From Croceivirga sp. (GTDB taxonomy: Bacteria; Bacteroidota; Bacteroidia; Flavobacteriales; Flavobacteriaceae), in contig JANQKR010000013.1 in NCBI GenBank assembly GCA_028281025.1, positions 186,001 through 250,000 on the forward strand: DNA of 64,000 bases. Direction: 5' to 3'. The position numbers were made by a program, and so were the translations under genes. This document shows positions 8,534 to 16,960 of this stretch, piece after piece; positions within the stretch are counted from its first letter, which is position 1, and every line of letters starts with the position of its first letter. The notes beneath the pieces are model-generated. The model worked only from the letters and a program-made list of their open reading frames with translations. It was not told where the DNA came from and made no database searches.

Positions 8534-9327
8534 CAAAAAACAATAGCATTCCATATGACCCTAAACTAAAGGAATATGCCAGAGCGCTAAGACAAAACAG
8601 CACCTTGGCCGAGGTTTTGCTTTGGAACAACATTAAAAATGGTGTTCTTGGCGTTCAATTCCACAGACAGGTCCCCCTTCTTAACTTTATCGTGGATTTT
8701 TATTGTCATGAATTAATGTTGGCCATTGAAATCGATGGTCGTTCGCATGACTTTAAATATGGGTACGATGAAAAAAAACAGGGGCTCTTGGAACAAAAAG
8801 GGGTTCGCTTTCTTGGCTTTTCCGATAAGAAAATCAAAACGGACATGTCCCATGTAATGCTAACCATATCGGACGAGGTAAAAAAGCAGATGGCCAACAC
8901 CCCCCTTACGTTCCCCGAAAAGGGGGAATCCAAATCGGCACACGGGCCTGTTAGGAACACCTTCCCAAAAAAAGAACGATTAAAAAGCAAAAAACTCTTG
9001 GAGCAACTCTTTCTTAAGGGCAGCGCTATCTCTGCCTTTCCCCTAAAGCTCCTATACTTAAAAACTGCCCTACCCAAGGACGTGCCCTTCCAGGTTACCG
9101 TAGTGGCGCCGAAGCGGAATTTCAAATCAGCTGTGAAACGGAACCGCATAAAAAGGCTGCTCAGAGAGGCCTATCGCCTGAACAAACCCGCTTTTTTTAA
9201 CAATACAAAGGGACAATATGCGTTGGTGATTTTATACCTTGGAAAAGAAATGCCTTCTTTTTCCGAAATAGAATCAGGAACCAAAACCTTGCTTACCAAG
9301 CTCCTAAAAAAGATTTCAAATGAATAG
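8530..9327 (+). CDS. rnpA: DUF559 nuclease-like domain fused to RNase P protein (RnpA)
   Basis: A 265-residue two-part protein. Residues 1-120 are a DUF559/Vsr-like domain of the PD-(D/E)XK fold (STLAEVLLW, FIVDFY, AIEIDG). Residues about 143-265 are RnpA, the protein subunit of RNase P that binds precursor-tRNA leaders, with the RNR signature in VKRNRIKRLLREAYR. RnpA in this family is normally about 120-130 residues and stands alone. No ATG, GTG or TTG lies at the expected RnpA start: the codon before RNTFPKKERLK is GTT. Translation must begin at GTG 8530 or at the in-frame ATG 8890, which would give 145 residues. C/G-run palindromes bracket the DUF559 part, suggesting a cassette inserted in the first codons of rnpA. 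The gene overlaps the S41 peptidase by 8 bp. Confidence 0.88.
   Translation: MSKNNSIPYDPKLKEYARALRQNSTLAEVLLWNNIKNGVLGVQFHRQVPLLNFIVDFYCHELMLAIEIDGRSHDFKYGYDEKKQGLLEQKGVRFLGFSDKKIKTDMSHVMLTISDEVKKQMANTPLTFPEKGESKSAHGPVRNTFPKKERLKSKKLLEQLFLKGSAISAFPLKLLYLKTALPKDVPFQVTVVAPKRNFKSAVKRNRIKRLLREAYRLNKPAFFNNTKGQYALVILYLGKEMPSFSEIESGTKTLLTKLLKKISNE
8897..8928. repeat. Right palindromic end of the DUF559 cassette
   Basis: ACACCCC (8897-8903) is followed by the hairpin TTCCCC / GGGGAA (8911-8916 and 8923-8928). It mirrors the left end at 8508-8533 as an imperfect inverted repeat. Here the repeat is translated as the linker between the DUF559 and RnpA domains (around NTPLTFPEKGE) and contains no stop codon, which allows the fusion. 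Confidence 0.5.
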
Positions 9328-10945
9328 ACTCTTCAAAAGACGTTTGCTTATCCCTGTTTTTGCCGTTGTTTTTCTTGTTGTCGGAAGTGGTTTTAAAAGC
9401 GATTTTTTTGAGATTGCCAAACAAATAGAAATTTTTACAACGCTGTTCAAGGAACTCAACATGAATTATGTTGATGAAACAAATCCCGCGGAGTTAATGG
9501 ATTCCGCCATAAAAAACATGTTGGATGAATTGGATCCCTATACCAAATTTTTGAACGAGCAGGATGTTGAGGATTATAAAATAAGCAATGCCGGGGAATA
9601 CTCGGGCATTGGCGCCTTGGTGCGATCTTATGACGATAAATTGTTGATTGTGGAACCCTACCAGGATTATCCTGCCGATAAGGCTGGACTCAAAGCTGGG
9701 GATGAAATCATCCAGATTGGGGATATTAAGGTGTCCGATTTTAACGACAATGCCAGTGAACTCCTCAAAGGAACCAACGGGACGGAAGTTGAGGTTACCT
9801 ACCAAAGGCTGGGGGAAACCAAAAAAACGACCATTAAGCGGGAAGGCGTGGAAGTGGATGCGGTTCCCTATTACAGTATGGCAGATGACAAAACAGGATA
9901 TATTGTGCTGTCACGGTTCAACAGAAAAGCATCGGCACAGACCAAGGCCGCGATACTAGATCTAAAGGGGCAGGGTGCAGAACGCTTGATCCTTGATTTG
10001 CGCGGAAATCCCGGTGGCCTTCTTTCCGAAGCCATTAACGTCACCAATTTATTTGTGCCCAAAGGGGAATTGATAGTGACCACAAAATCCAAAGTAAAAA
10101 AGTTCAATCAACAGTACACGACCAAAAATCAGCCCATTGATGCGGAAATTCCCTTGGTGGTCCTTATCAATGGAAGCAGTGCTTCGGCCAGTGAGATTGT
10201 ATCCGGAGGGCTTCAAGATTTGGACCGTGCCGTGGTCATGGGCGCTAGAAGTTTTGGAAAAGGGCTGGTTCAGCGTCCACTGAAGTTAACCTATGGAACC
10301 CAATTAAAAGTCACCATATCCCGTTATTACACCCCTTCCGGTAGATGTATCCAGTCCTTGGATTATTGGAACAGGGATGAAGAAGGAAATGCGGTCAGAA
10401 ATACCAAATTCAATCAATTCAAGACCCGAAACGGAAGAATCGTGGAAGACGGAGGTGGTGTTATGCCGGATGTGGAAATTGCTTCGCTTAAAACCAATGA
10501 CCTCATCAAAGCCCTTGACAGAAACAGGGTCATTTTTGATTTTGCCACCGATTTTTTCTATAAAAACGATTTTGGCGCGGTTTCCGATTTTAGTTTTTCC
10601 GATACGGACTATACCGCTTTCAAGGGATTTGCCCAAAAAGCGGATTTTACCTTTAAAACAGATACCGAAAAACTATTGGAGGAACAACTCAATGCGGATG
10701 AGACCCTTTTGGGCTCCGAAGTACAGAACAGTTACAAAGATTTGCTATTGACCATCAACAAAGGAAAAATATCCGCCTTGGACACCTATAAGAAAGAGAT
10801 TTCCAAAAAACTTACCGATGAACTTGTGAAACGGTATTTCTACAGAAGGGGACTTTACGATTATAGCCTTAAACATGATGAGGGCATTTTAACGGCGGTG
10901 TCTTTGCTAAATGACAGCTCCAAGTACGCCAACATCCTGAAATGA
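9320..10945 (+). CDS. S41 family C-terminal processing peptidase
   Basis: A 541-residue CtpA/Prc-type serine protease acting in the periplasm, anchored or exported through the N-terminal hydrophobic segment (about residues 8-24). A PDZ domain lies at about 88-175 (with YSGIGA and KAGDEI). The catalytic Ser is in NGSSASASE (284-292) and the Lys is Lys314 in SFGKG. The C-terminal 180 residues form a helical extension common in Bacteroidota members. It overlaps the rnpA fusion gene by 8 bp, so the two are coupled; the rnpA/S41 pairing is common in flavobacteria. Such enzymes trim or degrade envelope proteins; the substrate here is unknown. Confidence 0.9.
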   Translation: MNRLFKRRLLIPVFAVVFLVVGSGFKSDFFEIAKQIEIFTTLFKELNMNYVDETNPAELMDSAIKNMLDELDPYTKFLNEQDVEDYKISNAGEYSGIGALVRSYDDKLLIVEPYQDYPADKAGLKAGDEIIQIGDIKVSDFNDNASELLKGTNGTEVEVTYQRLGETKKTTIKREGVEVDAVPYYSMADDKTGYIVLSRFNRKASAQTKAAILDLKGQGAERLILDLRGNPGGLLSEAINVTNLFVPKGELIVTTKSKVKKFNQQYTTKNQPIDAEIPLVVLINGSSASASEIVSGGLQDLDRAVVMGARSFGKGLVQRPLKLTYGTQLKVTISRYYTPSGRCIQSLDYWNRDEEGNAVRNTKFNQFKTRNGRIVEDGGGVMPDVEIASLKTNDLIKALDRNRVIFDFATDFFYKNDFGAVSDFSFSDTDYTAFKGFAQKADFTFKTDTEKLLEEQLNADETLLGSEVQNSYKDLLLTINKGKISALDTYKKEISKKLTDELVKRYFYRRGLYDYSLKHDEGILTAVSLLNDSSKYANILK

Positions 10946-10972
10946 TTTTTGGATTTCTCCCTACATTTGGGC

Positions 10973-12199
10973 ATGCAAAAATTAACCGTTTGCGAACTTT
11001 TTGCCGGTGTTGGGGGTTTCCGATTGGGATTGGAGGATACCGATAAATTTAAGGTTGTTTGGAGTAATCAATGGGAGCCTTCCACCAAAACACAACATGC
11101 TTCAACAGTCTATGAAGCGCGTTTTGGGGCACAGAACCACTCCAACCAAAATATTGAGGAGGTTCCTACCCAAGAAATTCCCGACCACAATGTCCTGGTG
11201 GGCGGATTTCCATGTCAGGACTATTCCGTTGCAGCAACCTTAAACAGTTCCAAGGGCCTTTTGGGTAAAAAAGGTGTGCTTTGGTGGTCCATATATCGCA
11301 TTTTAAAGGAAAAGAAAAAGAGGCCCCAATATTTGATCCTGGAAAATGTGGACCGCCTGTTAAAATCACCCGCTACACAACGCGGACGTGATTTTGCCGT
11401 GATGTTAAAGGGTCTTTCAGACTTGGGTTACGCCGTTGAATGGCGCGTGATCAATGCCGCGGAATACGGTTTTCCCCAACGCCGGAGGAGGGTGTTTCTG
11501 GTGGGCTATCACAAATCATCCCAAATTTTTAAAAACATCGGGGAAAACGATAAGGAGGAATGGATAACACGAAATGGGGTTTTGGCTACTGCCTTTCCCG
11601 TTCAACAAACCACGCAACAATCCACATTTTTTGATTTTAAGGGAGATTTGGTTTCCACATCCAACAATTTTAATCAAGGAAAAACCCATTCCCCCTTTGA
11701 AAATTCCGGTCTCTGTATTGAAAACACGGTAATTACCCAAAAGACTACCCCAAGTTTTGATGGTCCGCAACTTCCGCTTTCCTCAATATTGCTCAATGGA
11801 GCGGTCACGGCAGATTTCTATATTGATCCTGATGAACTTCCCAAATGGCAATATCTAAAAGGCAAGAAAAAAGAAATTAGAACCACAAAAACAGGTTATC
11901 AATACCAATATTCCGAGGGTTCCATGGTTTTTCCGGATGCTTTGGACAAACCTTCAAGAACCATCATTACCGGTGAAGGTGGAAAATCACCTTCACGTTT
12001 TAAACATGTGGTACAAACGGCCATGGGATATCGTCGCTTAACTCCAATAGAATTGGAACGACTCAACGGCTTTCCGGACAACCATACCAAACTTAAGGGA
12101 ATATCCGACACCAAACGGGCTTTCTTCATGGGAAATGCATTGGTGGTCGGTGTGGTAAAAAAAATAGGGGAATCCTTAATCTCCCTTTTGGCGGATTAA
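10973..12199 (+). CDS. C5 DNA cytosine methyltransferase
   Basis: A 408-residue Dcm-type enzyme transferring a methyl group from SAM to cytosine C5. Ordered motifs are visible: I (ELFAGVGGFRLG), IV with the catalytic Cys (GGFPCQDYS), VI (LENVDRLL), VIII (RRRRVFLVGY), IX (RRLTPIELERLNGFP) and X (GNALVVGVVKKIG). The variable target-recognition region lies between VIII and IX, so the recognised sequence cannot be inferred. The frame is open from TTG 10949, but ATG 10973 fits the family start MQKLTVCELFAG. No endonuclease gene adjoins it: the S41 peptidase precedes and an acetyltransferase converges. It is therefore an orphan methylase or the remnant of a restriction system. Confidence 0.9.
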   Translation: MQKLTVCELFAGVGGFRLGLEDTDKFKVVWSNQWEPSTKTQHASTVYEARFGAQNHSNQNIEEVPTQEIPDHNVLVGGFPCQDYSVAATLNSSKGLLGKKGVLWWSIYRILKEKKKRPQYLILENVDRLLKSPATQRGRDFAVMLKGLSDLGYAVEWRVINAAEYGFPQRRRRVFLVGYHKSSQIFKNIGENDKEEWITRNGVLATAFPVQQTTQQSTFFDFKGDLVSTSNNFNQGKTHSPFENSGLCIENTVITQKTTPSFDGPQLPLSSILLNGAVTADFYIDPDELPKWQYLKGKKKEIRTTKTGYQYQYSEGSMVFPDALDKPSRTIITGEGGKSPSRFKHVVQTAMGYRRLTPIELERLNGFPDNHTKLKGISDTKRAFFMGNALVVGVVKKIGESLISLLAD

Positions 12200-12271
12200 C
12201 CCTCGAAAAGCACCATCATACTGTATGTCGAATGGGATTTTGATTGAAACTGGTCTGGCAAAAACGCTTGC

Positions 12272-12712
12272 CTAACCGTAGATCATCTTCCTATGGGGAA
12301 TTCCGTCTTCCAAATACGCTTCCCCCACTATCTTAAATCCTAATTCCGTATAAAACCGGCTCAGGTACGTCTGTGCCGAAAGTTCAATTTTTCGCTCCTT
12401 TAAGCTATTGAAAATATGTTCCATGGCCGCTTTCATCATGATTTTGGCATAGCCCTTTTTTCGATCGGATTTAGCAACGACCACCCTCCCAATAGACGTA
12501 TTCGCAAAGTAATCCCCAGCTTTGAATATGCGTGAATACGCCACTATTTTTCCTTCCGATATTCCTAGGACATGCAATGCTTTCCAATCTTTACCATCAA
12601 TGTCCGGATAAATACATTTCTGCTCTACCACAAAAACTTCGCTCCTCAGTTTCAATAGGTCGTACAGCTCGGTAACCGAAAGATTATCGAACGTTTTTAT
12701 TTGAATCTTCAT
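12272..12712 (-). CDS. GNAT N-acetyltransferase, ElaA-like
   Basis: A 146-residue GNAT-fold protein of the ElaA branch, recognisable from the N-terminal pattern LYDLLKLRSEVFVVEQKC and the acetyl-CoA loop region GRVVVAKSDRKKGYAKIMM. Length matches the family. The physiological substrate of ElaA-type enzymes is not established. It starts one base after the stop of the CDF exporter gene upstream, so the two are probably co-transcribed. It converges on the cytosine methyltransferase across about 70 bp. Confidence 0.85.
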   Translation of the reverse strand: MKIQIKTFDNLSVTELYDLLKLRSEVFVVEQKCIYPDIDGKDWKALHVLGISEGKIVAYSRIFKAGDYFANTSIGRVVVAKSDRKKGYAKIMMKAAMEHIFNSLKERKIELSAQTYLSRFYTELGFKIVGEAYLEDGIPHRKMIYG

Positions 12713-12713
12713 A

Positions 12714-13622
12714 TTAATCCTGGACTATTATTTTTTTGGTATCACATTTACCAAATTCAGGTTGAATGTTTACATGATTGATGCCATGCCGGTGGTATAC
12801 CAATTCTTCTATGCCTTCCAAAATAACATCAAACTCGGATAATTTAATGTCCTCCTTAAAATCCACATGGGCCTCCAGGTGTATCTCCTCTTCATTCAAT
12901 TGCCAAACATGGACATGATGAACGTTTTTAATCCCCTTTATTTCACAAATACTGGAAACAATTTCCTGCACCGCAATTGATTTTGGTGTAAAAAGCATCA
13001 ATACCTTGGTTGACTCCTTTAATAAATCGTAACCCACATAAATCAAATAAAGGGCAATAATCAAGGTCAACAACGGGTCTATCCAAAAAATGGCGTAAAA
13101 TTTCATGAGCAGTCCTCCTACTAAAACCGCAATGGAAGCCATCATATCCGTCAATAAATGAAGATAGGCCGATTTCATATTCATATTTACGGAAGCATCC
13201 TTCTTTAATAACAGCACACTAAAACCATTGACCAATATCGCCAGGATAGAAAGCCATATCACCCAATTTGAAGCAACTTCCTGAGGTGCCAAAAACCGTT
13301 CTATTGCCTCAACAATAAGAAATAACGAAACCACCATTAAGGTGGCAGAATTCACAAAAGCGGCAATAATTTCCGCGCGCTTATATCCAAATGTCCTGTT
13401 GGTGGAAGCCTTTTTTTTTGATAACCTGTTCGCCAGAAAACTGATGATAAGGGAAAGTACATCGCTAAAATTATGGACTGCATCGGATAGTAGCGAAAGA
13501 CTACCTGAAATAAGACCTCCTATGATCTGGGCAATGGTAACAACAACATTTAGAACAATGGAAATCCCAAGATTTTTGCCGTCTACCCTATGGCTATGCG
13601 AATGATGGTGCTGATGTCCCAT
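12714..13622 (-). CDS. Cation diffusion facilitator (Zn/Co/Cd exporter)
   Basis: A 302-residue inner-membrane CDF transporter of the CzcD/ZitB group that exports divalent metals in exchange for protons. It has a His-rich N-terminus (GHQHHHSHSH), six hydrophobic helices, the site-A pattern LLSDAVHNFSDV in helix II and HLLTDMMAS in helix V, and a cytoplasmic C-terminal domain (HHVHVWQLNEEEIHLEAHV). The frame is open from TTG 13628; ATG 13622 is preferred. An 8-bp perfect inverted repeat at 13630-13648 lies just upstream and could be a metal-responsive operator. The ElaA-like gene follows one base after the stop. Confidence 0.9.
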   Translation of the reverse strand: MGHQHHHSHSHRVDGKNLGISIVLNVVVTIAQIIGGLISGSLSLLSDAVHNFSDVLSLIISFLANRLSKKKASTNRTFGYKRAEIIAAFVNSATLMVVSLFLIVEAIERFLAPQEVASNWVIWLSILAILVNGFSVLLLKKDASVNMNMKSAYLHLLTDMMASIAVLVGGLLMKFYAIFWIDPLLTLIIALYLIYVGYDLLKESTKVLMLFTPKSIAVQEIVSSICEIKGIKNVHHVHVWQLNEEEIHLEAHVDFKEDIKLSEFDVILEGIEELVYHRHGINHVNIQPEFGKCDTKKIIVQD

Positions 13623-13629
13623 AATCAAT

Positions 13630-13648
13630 TACCTTTATTTTAAAGGTA
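13630..13648. promoter_or_regulatory. Inverted repeat at the CDF exporter start
   Basis: TACCTTTA and TAAAGGTA form perfect 8-bp arms around a TTT spacer, 8 bp upstream of the CDF start codon. Such a dyad could bind a metal-sensing repressor or form a small leader hairpin. No regulator gene adjoins it, so the role is inferred from position only. Confidence 0.35.
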
Positions 13649-13695
13649 GGTAAGGCTATATACGACTCCTTTGGTGTATGGTACCGCAAAGTCAA

Positions 13696-14127
13696 TCAGG
13701 CACATGGGATTTTTTCTATTCTTCGCTCATGACGACCACCTTCGAATTCGGTGCTCAAAAAAGTCTCTACCATATCCAGCGCCTGGGGAAGTGCAATAAA
13801 TCTTGCCGGAAGACTCAAAATATTCGCGTCGTTATGTTCTCTTGCCAAGGCCGTGATTTCCTTGTTCCAACAAAGTGCCCCCCTTACTCCTTGATGCTTA
13901 TTAATGGTCATGGTCGCCCCGTTTCCACTGCCACATATCACAATGCCTAAATCCACGGTACCCTGTTCCACTTCCACCGCCACTGGATGCACAAAATCTG
14001 GATAGTCAACGCTGTCCGTTCCGTCCGTTCCGTAATTGATGACCTCAATTCCCTTGGATTTCAACAAACCAACAATGGCAAGTTTATATTCTGTACCAGC
14101 ATGGTCATTTCCTATAGCTATTTTCAT
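13696..14127 (-). CDS. rpiB: Ribose-5-phosphate isomerase B
   Basis: A 143-residue RpiB/LacAB-type sugar-phosphate isomerase interconverting ribose 5-phosphate and ribulose 5-phosphate in the pentose phosphate pathway. The family start MKIAIGNDHAG is at the ATG 14127, although the frame stays open to 14157. The active-site Cys is in ICGSGNG, the His in DHAG is present, and the end HERRIEKI is typical. A TAnnTTTG promoter box lies 28 bp upstream. It is divergent from rnr across a 556-bp AT-rich gap. Confidence 0.95.
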   Translation of the reverse strand: MKIAIGNDHAGTEYKLAIVGLLKSKGIEVINYGTDGTDSVDYPDFVHPVAVEVEQGTVDLGIVICGSGNGATMTINKHQGVRGALCWNKEITALAREHNDANILSLPARFIALPQALDMVETFLSTEFEGGRHERRIEKIPCA

Positions 14128-14154
14128 GGTTAATCCGCTTAATTTGGTTCCCCA

Positions 14155-14162
14155 CAAAAGTA
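14155..14162 (-). promoter_or_regulatory. Promoter -7 box of rpiB
   Basis: On the minus strand the octamer reads TACTTTTG, matching the Bacteroidota -7 consensus TAnnTTTG, 28 bp before the rpiB ATG at 14127. I see no clear -33 TTG at standard spacing. Confidence 0.45.
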
Positions 14163-14713
14163 CAATTCTTTTAGAAGCACACGGTTAATATGTATTCGTA
14201 GTTTTTTTCTACTTCTTTAAAATCAAGACATTATGAGCACCTTGAAATGTTAATAATACGTAAACAAAAGTGAATGAAAAAATTTGCGTTTTACCACTTT
14301 ATTTAACATTACGAACGCTCCCTTAATATCAAATTAATATTCAATTAAAATTTAATCAACACTTATCAATAGAAGTGCCGCACATATCAACAACCAATTC
14401 ATAAATAATTATCTAGGAATTCTGTTGATTTCGGTTATGAAGAGTTGTTAAGAAGTTCTATAACCTATTGATTTTAATATGCTTCATAAAATGATAATAG
14501 GTGAATAAAGTGAAAGGATTGTTCAATGCAACTTTTTAGGAAAAAAAGTGTTCCCCTTATTCACAGACTATAATCATAGCCATAGTTTCTTTAAATTTTA
14601 AAAAAGAAAATAGAGCTGTATTCTATTTGTTGATAAACTTAACTTTAGAACTAAGGTTTATGGTAAGATTTCCATAGCTCAAAATTTGTAATTTGGCACA
14701 AACTTTCATTTGA
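14158..14713. other. AT-rich divergent gap, candidate replication origin
   Basis: This 556-bp gap between rpiB and rnr has no plausible gene and is far more AT-rich than its neighbours. It holds three close matches to the DnaA box TTATNCACA within 140 bp: TTATTCACA at 14557-14565 (plus strand), TTATCAACA at 14628-14636 (minus strand) and TTATTCACC at 14500-14508 (minus strand). Divergent flanking genes, the presence of rnpA and mnmG in the same window and parS-like sites farther right fit an origin-proximal region. It could equally be a long promoter region for rnr; a genome-wide GC skew would decide. Confidence 0.4.
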
Positions 14714-16903
14714 ATGTCCAAAAAGAAAAAAAGGGCAAGGAGTCAGCGGAAAAATGAAATCACGAAAGGGATTTTTACCGTTCTGGAAGCTGAACCCAAC
14801 AAATCTTTCAATTATAAACAAATTGCTTCAAAACTTGGTATCACGGACACCAAGGAACGGAACGATTTAATTCAGCGTTTGGGACAACTAAAGGCCAAGA
14901 ATCGGATTGTGGAGCTCGAGCGCGGGAAATTTCAAAAAAAGCAAACGAAAAAAATACTTTTACAGGGAAAGGTGGATTTAGCCACCAATGGTAATGCCTA
15001 TATTATGGTAGATGGGGTTGAGGAGGATATTTTCGTTCCCAACAATCGGTTGAACAAGGCTTTTCATGGTGATATTGTAGAGGTATCCCTTAGGGACAGG
15101 AAAAATGGGCGTAGACCGGAAGGGGAGATTTCCAGAGTGCTGGAACGCAAAAAAAATGCCTATGTAGGTATAGTGGAAAAACACAAAACCTTTGTGTTTG
15201 TAAGACCGACCGACCCCAAAATGTATACGGATATCTTTGTGCCGATTGAGCGGTCAAAAAAAGCGGAGGACGGTACAAAAGTCTTGGTGGAGCTGGGGGA
15301 TTGGCCGGATGATACGGATTCTCCCTATGGTACCATCAAGGAAATTTTGGGTATGCCTGGGGAGCACCACACGGAAATTCACTCCATACTGGCGGAATAT
15401 GGACTTCCTTATGAGTTTCCGTATGAGGTAGAGCAGTATGCGAACACCTTGGATACTTCCATTAAAGAAGCGGAAATAGAGAACCGAAAGGATATGCGGG
15501 AGGTACTCACCTTCACCATCGATCCAAAGGATGCCAAGGATTTTGATGATGCCCTTTCGTTCCGGGAACTGGAAAATGGCAACTATGAAATAGGCGTGCA
15601 TATTGCCGATGTTTCGCATTACGTAATCCCGGGTTCCATTTTGGATGCGGAAGCCTTCAACAGGGCTACATCGGTGTACTTGGTGGACAGGGTTGTTCCC
15701 ATGTTACCGGAAGTATTGTCCAATAATGCCTGTTCATTAAGACCCAATGAGGAGAAATATACCTTCTCTGCGGTTTTTGAGATGGATAACAATGCCGTGG
15801 TGCGAAATCAGTGGTTTGGAAGGACGGTTATTTATTCAAATGAGCGCTTTGCATATGAGGAAGCGCAGCAAATCATTGAAAAAAAATCCAATACCATTCC
15901 AAAGGATATTTCCATACGGGAGGATGCATATCAAGTTTCAAATGAAATTAAGGAAGCAGTCCTGAAACTGGACGGCCTTGCTAAAATAATGCGGGAAAAG
16001 CGAATGGATTTCGGGGCTATTTCCTTTGATAAAATTGAGGTGAAATTCAATCTTGATGAACAGAACAATCCGGAAAGTGTTTTTTTCAAGGAATCCAAGG
16101 ATGCCAATAAGTTAATTGAGGAATTCATGTTACTGGCCAATAGAAAAGTAGCTGAATTCATAGGGAAGCAAAAGCCTAAGAAAACATTCGTTTATCGCGT
16201 ACACGACGAGCCGGATTTGGATAAACTCATGGCGCTTAATGGGGTAATCTCCAAATTTGGACATAGTGTGGATATAAGGGACAGAAAAACAATCAATACA
16301 TCTTTGAACCAATTGTTGGAAAATGTCAAAGGAAAGAAAGAGCAAAACTTAGTGGATACCCTTGCCATTCGAAGTATGAGCAAAGCCATGTATACCACGG
16401 ACAATATTGGACATTACGGACTGGCGTTTGATTATTATACGCACTTTACATCCCCCATACGAAGATATCCCGATGTAATGGTACATCGCCTTTTGCAGCA
16501 GTATTTGGATGGTGGAAAGTCTGCAGGGGAAGAGGTTTTGGAAGAACAGTGCAAACACTCTTCCAATATGGAATTATTGGCAGCAAATGCGGAACGTGAT
16601 TCCGTAAAGTACATGCAGATAAAATTTATGCAGGATCATTCGGATAAGGAATTTATAGGGGTGATTTCCGGTGTTACGGAGTGGGGGATCTATGTGGAAA
16701 TCATAGAGAATAAGTGTGAGGGAATGGTGAGGATTCGGGATATTAAAGACGATTATTATGTTTTTGATGAACGCCAATATGCGGTGGTTGGTGAGCGATT
16801 TAAAGAAATGTATCAATTGGGCGATGAAGTCATTGTTATGGTGAAAAACACGGATTTGGTGAAAAGGCATTTGGATTTTACCTTGATCGGTAGGAATGGG
16901 TGA
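14714..16903 (+). CDS. rnr: Ribonuclease R
   Basis: A 729-residue 3'-5' exoribonuclease of the RNB/RNase II family that degrades structured RNA in the cytoplasm. A basic N-terminal winged-helix segment (about 1-75) is followed by cold-shock/OB domains (75-220), the RNB catalytic domain (about 255-580) with the Mg-binding acidic cluster IDPKDAKDFDDALS, and a C-terminal S1 domain (about 645-728). Length is normal for RNase R rather than the shorter RNase II. The ATG at 14714 gives the typical lysine-rich start MSKKKKRAR. Confidence 0.96.
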   Translation: MSKKKKRARSQRKNEITKGIFTVLEAEPNKSFNYKQIASKLGITDTKERNDLIQRLGQLKAKNRIVELERGKFQKKQTKKILLQGKVDLATNGNAYIMVDGVEEDIFVPNNRLNKAFHGDIVEVSLRDRKNGRRPEGEISRVLERKKNAYVGIVEKHKTFVFVRPTDPKMYTDIFVPIERSKKAEDGTKVLVELGDWPDDTDSPYGTIKEILGMPGEHHTEIHSILAEYGLPYEFPYEVEQYANTLDTSIKEAEIENRKDMREVLTFTIDPKDAKDFDDALSFRELENGNYEIGVHIADVSHYVIPGSILDAEAFNRATSVYLVDRVVPMLPEVLSNNACSLRPNEEKYTFSAVFEMDNNAVVRNQWFGRTVIYSNERFAYEEAQQIIEKKSNTIPKDISIREDAYQVSNEIKEAVLKLDGLAKIMREKRMDFGAISFDKIEVKFNLDEQNNPESVFFKESKDANKLIEEFMLLANRKVAEFIGKQKPKKTFVYRVHDEPDLDKLMALNGVISKFGHSVDIRDRKTINTSLNQLLENVKGKKEQNLVDTLAIRSMSKAMYTTDNIGHYGLAFDYYTHFTSPIRRYPDVMVHRLLQQYLDGGKSAGEEVLEEQCKHSSNMELLAANAERDSVKYMQIKFMQDHSDKEFIGVISGVTEWGIYVEIIENKCEGMVRIRDIKDDYYVFDERQYAVVGERFKEMYQLGDEVIVMVKNTDLVKRHLDFTLIGRNG

Positions 16904-16960
16904 TACTATTTTAGTGGTAAAAGAGTTTATGTAATTGAGAATCAATCAAAATGTGAAATC

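Noticed and set aside
8530-9327. Two separate genes (DUF559 and rnpA) with a frameshift or missed stop
   Set aside because: The frame is continuous and no start codon is available at the RnpA boundary; a sequencing error cannot be excluded but is not indicated.
10949-10972. Upstream TTG start for the cytosine methyltransferase
   Set aside because: The family begins at the internal ATG 10973, and the extra codons do not resemble protein.
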